From an uncultured SAR86 cluster bacterium (GTDB lineage: Bacteria; Pseudomonadota; Gammaproteobacteria; Magnimaribacterales; Magnimaribacteraceae): a DNA stretch of 64,000 nt. This document shows positions 60,361-64,000 of the stretch, in pieces. The translations under genes and the position numbers were made by a program. The notes below the pieces were generated by a model, which worked only from the letters and a program-made list of their open reading frames with translations, ran no database searches and was not told the DNA's origin. The DNA lies in the NCBI GenBank assembly GCA_902630715.1, contig CACOVO010000005.1:1-64000 (forward strand). Reading direction: 5' to 3'. Within the stretch, counting starts at the first letter, position 1, and every line of letters begins with the position of its first letter.

Positions 60361-61824
60361 ATGATTAAACTAAGCTACCCACTGAAATTACTTCTTTTAA
60401 CAACTGTCATAAGCTTATTGCCTGTGACTCTTGGTGTTTCCCCCTTGGATTATAAGGGATCTTCTCTGGAAGCCGCAGAAGATGAAAAAAAGAAGAAGAA
60501 AAAAAGAAGACGTACAAAATTGCCAAGTAAAAAGATGCAACGAATTTTGCAAAACTTAGTTCCCCTTATCGAAGCTGAACAGTGGGATGAAGCTCTTTTG
60601 GCTTTAGAACCTGTTGCTGCTGTGGACTCTAAATTTACAAGCACAGATCGATCTAAAATGTTTTATTATCGAGGCTATATATATTTTTCAAAGGAACAAT
60701 ATGACTTAGCTGAAAGGGCTTACAAAAATTTAATTGCAGAGGAGGATTCTAATGATCAAGAAAGACAGAGCGCGATCTACTCCTTATCTCAGCTGGCTTA
60801 CATAGCCGAAGATTACAATAAGGCCATCTCTTATTTGATTGAATGGTTGGATAACGAGGAAGAACCTAGCTCGGATGGTTATGGCTTGCTAGCACAGGCT
60901 TATTATCAGATCGAAGATTTTCGAAAATCAGTTGATGCAATTGATACTGCAATTGAAATACAAGAGTCTAGAGATATAGCAATCAAGGTTCCTGTTTTGG
61001 ACGCAGAAGGAAATGAAACTGGTGAAATGATTGAAACAGGAGAGACAAGAAAAGGAGTTGCCAAAGAAAATCATTACTTATTAAAAATGGCCCTTTATTC
61101 AGAGCTTAAAAAAGACCTAGAAGTCTTACCAATTTACGAAATACTAGTTCAGTATTATCCAAAGAAAAGATACTGGACTAATTTGTCAGGCTTATATGGC
61201 CAGGAAGATAGGCAATTGGATCAAATGGGGGCTTTAGAAGCAGCTTATGATGATAGGCTGTTAGACAGGCAAAGAGAATTTACTGCCTTATCTCAATTAC
61301 TTTTTATGTTCGAGAACCCTAGAAAGGCTGCTAGAGTCATTGAAGATGGTCTCAATCAAGGAATTGTAAAGCAAGAAGAAAAAACACTTAAAGCTGCCGC
61401 TCAATATTGGCATGCGGCGAAAGAATTAGAGAAAGCAAAACCCTATTACCAAAAGGCTGCTGCTAAATCTAAAGAAGGCGAGTTATTTATATTTTTAGGA
61501 CAAGTTCACTTTAGTTTGGACGAATTCGATAAAGCTGAAGAAGCTATTCGAAGCGGCATAAAAAAAGGGAAACTGAAAGATGAAGCTGCTGCTTATATGT
61601 TGCTGGGACAGATAAATTTCGAAAATCAAAAATGGGAATTAGCGATTGAGTCATTCAGAAAATGTATTGACGTCGCAGAAAAACAGTTTGACGATAAGAA
61701 AGAAAAGCAAAAAGAAAAGAAGAAAAGAGTCCAGGATCAAGCTAGAAAGTGGGTAACTTACACAGAAGGTGAAGAAGAGAGAGTTGAGGCATTAAAACTC
61801 AAGAGAAAAGCACTGGGCGTTTAA
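60361..61824 (+). CDS. TPR-repeat protein of the TonB2 operon
   Basis: 487 residues. A signal-like N-terminus is followed by a Lys/Arg-rich patch (about 41-60) and many tetratricopeptide-like helices from about 60 to 450, ending in a lysine-rich tail. In Vibrio TonB2 loci a TPR gene lies in this position and affects uptake; its partner is not known. The Lys-rich patch after the signal is unusual. It ends convergently over folA by four bases. Confidence 0.85.
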   Translation: MIKLSYPLKLLLLTTVISLLPVTLGVSPLDYKGSSLEAAEDEKKKKKKRRRTKLPSKKMQRILQNLVPLIEAEQWDEALLALEPVAAVDSKFTSTDRSKMFYYRGYIYFSKEQYDLAERAYKNLIAEEDSNDQERQSAIYSLSQLAYIAEDYNKAISYLIEWLDNEEEPSSDGYGLLAQAYYQIEDFRKSVDAIDTAIEIQESRDIAIKVPVLDAEGNETGEMIETGETRKGVAKENHYLLKMALYSELKKDLEVLPIYEILVQYYPKKRYWTNLSGLYGQEDRQLDQMGALEAAYDDRLLDRQREFTALSQLLFMFENPRKAARVIEDGLNQGIVKQEEKTLKAAAQYWHAAKELEKAKPYYQKAAAKSKEGELFIFLGQVHFSLDEFDKAEEAIRSGIKKGKLKDEAAAYMLLGQINFENQKWELAIESFRKCIDVAEKQFDDKKEKQKEKKKRVQDQARKWVTYTEGEEERVEALKLKRKALGV

Positions 61825-62300
61825 TACTTTCTATACTCTACAAAAGAAAAGCTTACTCCATTTTCAAAACCTTCTTTCTTAGATATTTCCTTCCATACAT
61901 TTGCGTCCCACGCAGGAAAATACGCATCAGGAGACTCTACATCTATATCTATTTTAGTTATCAGAAGTTTTGTTGCTAAAGGCAAGAATTCTTTGTAAAT
62001 ATATTCTCCACCGATGATGTTTACTTTCTTGGAATAAGTTGCTGCCTGCTCAAGAGCTTCCTCACTATTGCTAACTTCAATAACACCCTCTCTATTTTTT
62101 TTTGTTCTGGTCATTACTATATTTTTTCTCTTAGGTAATGGCCTTCCTATAGAGTCATAAGTAGCACGCCCCATAATTATTGCTGTATTTTCTGTATTTT
62201 CCCTAAAAAATTTTAAGTCTTCTTTTATATCCCAAGGTATTTGTCCATCTTTCCCTATAGCAAGGTTTTTATCAACTGCAGCTATTAAAATAATCTCCAT
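61821..62300 (-). CDS. folA: Dihydrofolate reductase
   Basis: 159 residues, the length of E. coli DHFR. It reduces dihydrofolate with NADPH. The substrate acid is the Asp in WDIKEDLKFF (Asp28), and MGRATYDSIGRPLP plus IIGGEYIYKEFL are conserved. The start shares a base with the thyA stop, so the pair is coupled and recycles folate oxidised by ThyA. Confidence 0.95.
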   Translation of the reverse strand: MEIILIAAVDKNLAIGKDGQIPWDIKEDLKFFRENTENTAIIMGRATYDSIGRPLPKRKNIVMTRTKKNREGVIEVSNSEEALEQAATYSKKVNIIGGEYIYKEFLPLATKLLITKIDIDVESPDAYFPAWDANVWKEISKKEGFENGVSFSFVEYRKY

Positions 62301-63202
62301 TAAACAGCTATAGGGGCACTAATAAACGGATGGGATTGATAATTCAGAAGCTCAAAGTCATTAAAATTAAAATCAAAAAGGTTTTCCTTTTCATTAATTT
62401 TTAAATTAGGCAATTCATGCGGTTTTCTACTTAACTGTTCTTCTACTTGATCTATATGATTAAGGTAAATGTGAGTATCCCCTAATGTATGAATGAATTC
62501 TCCAGCCTCCAAGTCAGTCACCGAAGCTATCATATATGTCAATAGCGCGTACGAAGCTATGTTGTACGGAACACCCAAAAACACATCTGCGCTTCGTTGA
62601 TAAAGCTGGCAAGATAATTTTCCGTTACTTATGTAAAACTGAAAAAGGGTGTGACAAGGCGGCAAACCTGATTTTATCATTGTCGGAATTTCTTTAGGAT
62701 TCCAGGCGGAAACTATATGACGTCTGGAATTAGGATTATTTTTTATATCTTCAATTACAAGTTTCAGTTGATCGACTCCTTCAAAATCTCTCCATTGCTT
62801 ACCGTATACTGGACCTAGATCGCCATATTTTTTTGCAAAAGAGCTGTCTGTTTTCACTAGCTCAACGAATTCTTCCAATTTACTTTTCCAATCATCTGAA
62901 TGCATAACAATGTTTTCTTTTTGATTCGTTTTTTCGAGCCAACTCTGGAATGGCCATTCATTCCATATATTTACATTATTTTTCACAAGATACTCAATAT
63001 TTGTATCTCCTTGTATGAACCATAATAGCTCGTGAAGGATTGCATTGAAGTTAACCTTTTTTGTTGTAACTAGGGGAAATCCTTTTTGCAAATCGAACCT
63101 CATCTGATGACCAAATATACTTAGAGTACCCGTCCCTGTTCGGTCTTCTTTTTTTATCCCCTTGCTTTTTATTTCTTTGAGTAAGTCTAAATATTGTTCC
63201 AT
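62300..63202 (-). CDS. thyA: Thymidylate synthase
   Basis: 300 residues from ATG 63202; TTG 63205 directly before is possible. ThyA methylates dUMP with methylenetetrahydrofolate. Catalytic Cys183 is in [10 protein letters not shown]; the folate/dUMP sites [22 protein letters not shown] and a late [12 protein letters not shown] are seen. It is about 36 residues longer than E. coli ThyA, with an insert near 85-120. It follows lgt by three bases. Confidence 0.97.
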   Translation of the reverse strand: MEQYLDLLKEIKSKGIKKEDRTGTGTLSIFGHQMRFDLQKGFPLVTTKKVNFNAILHELLWFIQGDTNIEYLVKNNVNIWNEWPFQSWLEKTNQKENIVMHSDDWKSKLEEFVELVKTDSSFAKKYGDLGPVYGKQWRDFEGVDQLKLVIEDIKNNPNSRRHIVSAWNPKEIPTMIKSGLPPCHTLFQFYISNGKLSCQLYQRSADVFLGVPYNIASYALLTYMIASVTDLEAGEFIHTLGDTHIYLNHIDQVEEQLSRKPHELPNLKINEKENLFDFNFNDFELLNYQSHPFISAPIAV

Positions 63203-63205
63203 CAA

Positions 63206-63973
63206 TTATGCTGTTTTTTTCTTTGAATAATAAATTAGAAATAGTCCAATTACTATCATTGGAAAGCTGAGAATTTGTCCTCTGGTTAAAAAATCTAATA
63301 CGAATCCAATATGTTGATCTGGCGTCCTGAAGAATTCAGTTGAAAATCTTATTAATCCATAACCTATTAAGAAATGACCAGAGACGCTCATAGTGGGCTT
63401 CGGTCTTTTTGTAATTATTAACATATAAATAAAAAGTATTACTCCCTCACCAAATGCTTGATATAGCTGAGAGGGATGTCTCACTAAACCTAAAGGATCA
63501 GCGGGAAAAATTACTCCCCAGCTAACCTCAGTAGGCCGTCCTAGAAGTTCTGAATTTAAAAAATTACCCAATCTGACGAATCCTAGACCGGGTGGAACAT
63601 ATGGCGCAACCCTGTCCATCAGCCAAAAAAAGCTCATTTTCCATTTTTTTGACAACCAATAACAGCTGACAAGGACACCTAGAAGTCCTCCATGAAAAGA
63701 TAATCCTCCCTCCCAAATAGCTAAAATAGAAAGTGGATTAGCTAAAAATTGATCAAAAGAGTAAAAGAAAATATATCCAACTCTACCACCTAGTATAGCT
63801 CCTAAAAGACTATAAAACATTAAGTCACTCGTTTGGTTGATATCTATATCCTTCTGAAATTTTTTGATTAAATAGTAGATAGTAGAGAAAGCAGCTAGCC
63901 AGGTTATTCCGTACCATCTTATTGCTAAGGGACCAATCTGTATTGCTATTGGATCTATCTCAGGAATAAGCAT
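63206..63973 (-). CDS. lgt: Prolipoprotein diacylglyceryl transferase
   Basis: 255 residues with seven predicted helices. Lgt adds diacylglycerol to the lipobox Cys of prolipoproteins, including those predicted in this window. AIRWYGITWLAAF, the GGLSFHGGLLGVL motif with its His, and GRPTEVSWGVIFP are conserved. lgt-thyA-folA is a common order. The sequence is complete, with the ATG at 63973 and the window edge 27 bases beyond. Confidence 0.95.
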   Translation of the reverse strand: MLIPEIDPIAIQIGPLAIRWYGITWLAAFSTIYYLIKKFQKDIDINQTSDLMFYSLLGAILGGRVGYIFFYSFDQFLANPLSILAIWEGGLSFHGGLLGVLVSCYWLSKKWKMSFFWLMDRVAPYVPPGLGFVRLGNFLNSELLGRPTEVSWGVIFPADPLGLVRHPSQLYQAFGEGVILFIYMLIITKRPKPTMSVSGHFLIGYGLIRFSTEFFRTPDQHIGFVLDFLTRGQILSFPMIVIGLFLIYYSKKKTA

Positions 63974-64000
63974 TAGGGACTTCTAATTTCATCAACCATT

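Noticed and set aside
1-64000. tRNA, rRNA, insertion sequences, phage or integrase genes
   Set aside because: None could be recognised on either strand; all longer gaps were read and hold only the sites listed.

Overview
The window is AT-rich, almost wholly coding, bacterial chromosomal DNA. It carries about 65 genes, no rRNA, tRNA, insertion sequence or CRISPR array that I could see, and no gene-free stretch longer than about 170 bases. Several blocks point to a streamlined marine gammaproteobacterium: an RpoH sigma factor, the yggS-proC-yggT / metX-metW-rdgB neighbourhood with trmB beside it, and a DUF3450-TtpC-ExbB2-ExbD2-TonB2-TPR operon. The low GC, dense packing, overlapping convergent genes and many oxygenases, acyl-CoA and small-molecule hydrolase genes resemble SAR86-type clades. 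That placement is an inference; no phylogeny was run.

Layout. 1-5.6 kb: 3' part of a giant autotransporter adhesin with exact 339-bp Calx-beta repeats, then a TetR regulator. 5.7-9.4 kb: a 2OG-Fe(II) oxygenase, a dienelactone-hydrolase-like enzyme, a cupin, a MerC-like protein and an unknown membrane protein. 9.4-12.4 kb (minus strand): a DUF885 metallopeptidase-like protein and a PHB-depolymerase-like esterase. 12.5-15 kb: a methyltransferase and a VOC-hydrolase-SDR operon. 15-16.6 kb: three small exported proteins, two of them paralogues. 16.6-23.3 kb: a protein O-mannosyltransferase (PMT), a polyprenyl-phosphate-mannose-synthase/GtrA fusion, a lipoprotein hydrolase, an MFS carrier, rlmN and a flavin monooxygenase, tightly packed. 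23.5-28 kb: a GPH symporter, two tandem phytanoyl-CoA-dioxygenase-like proteins and an aldo/keto reductase.

28-34.2 kb holds a nearly complete protoporphyrin pathway: hemCD fusion-hemB-hemE-hemF-hemG in one operon, divergent from a 5-aminolevulinate synthase (ALAS). This encodes the Shemin (C4) route to heme, which is unusual outside Alphaproteobacteria. 34.2-41.5 kb: a MazG-like pyrophosphatase, uvrD, a TakP-like alpha-keto-acid TRAP receptor, lipB, lipA and the TRAP membrane subunits on the opposite strand. 41.5-46.4 kb: acyl-CoA dehydrogenase, yaaA, dienoyl-CoA isomerase, cysQ and a quinone oxidoreductase. 46.4-56.4 kb: rpoH, trmB, rdgB, metW, metX, yggT, proC, yggS, argS, efp, psd and a DUF1295 methyltransferase-like protein. 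metX is preceded by a SAM-II riboswitch joined to an intrinsic terminator. 56.4-61.8 kb: the TonB2-type energy-transduction operon behind a structured leader with a possible 15-residue leader peptide. 61.8-64 kb: folA, thyA and lgt.

The strongest leads are the ALAS-driven heme cluster with a compact HemC-HemD fusion, the SAM-II/terminator switch with a visible antiterminator, the structured TonB2-operon leader, and the PMT plus mannose-donor module.
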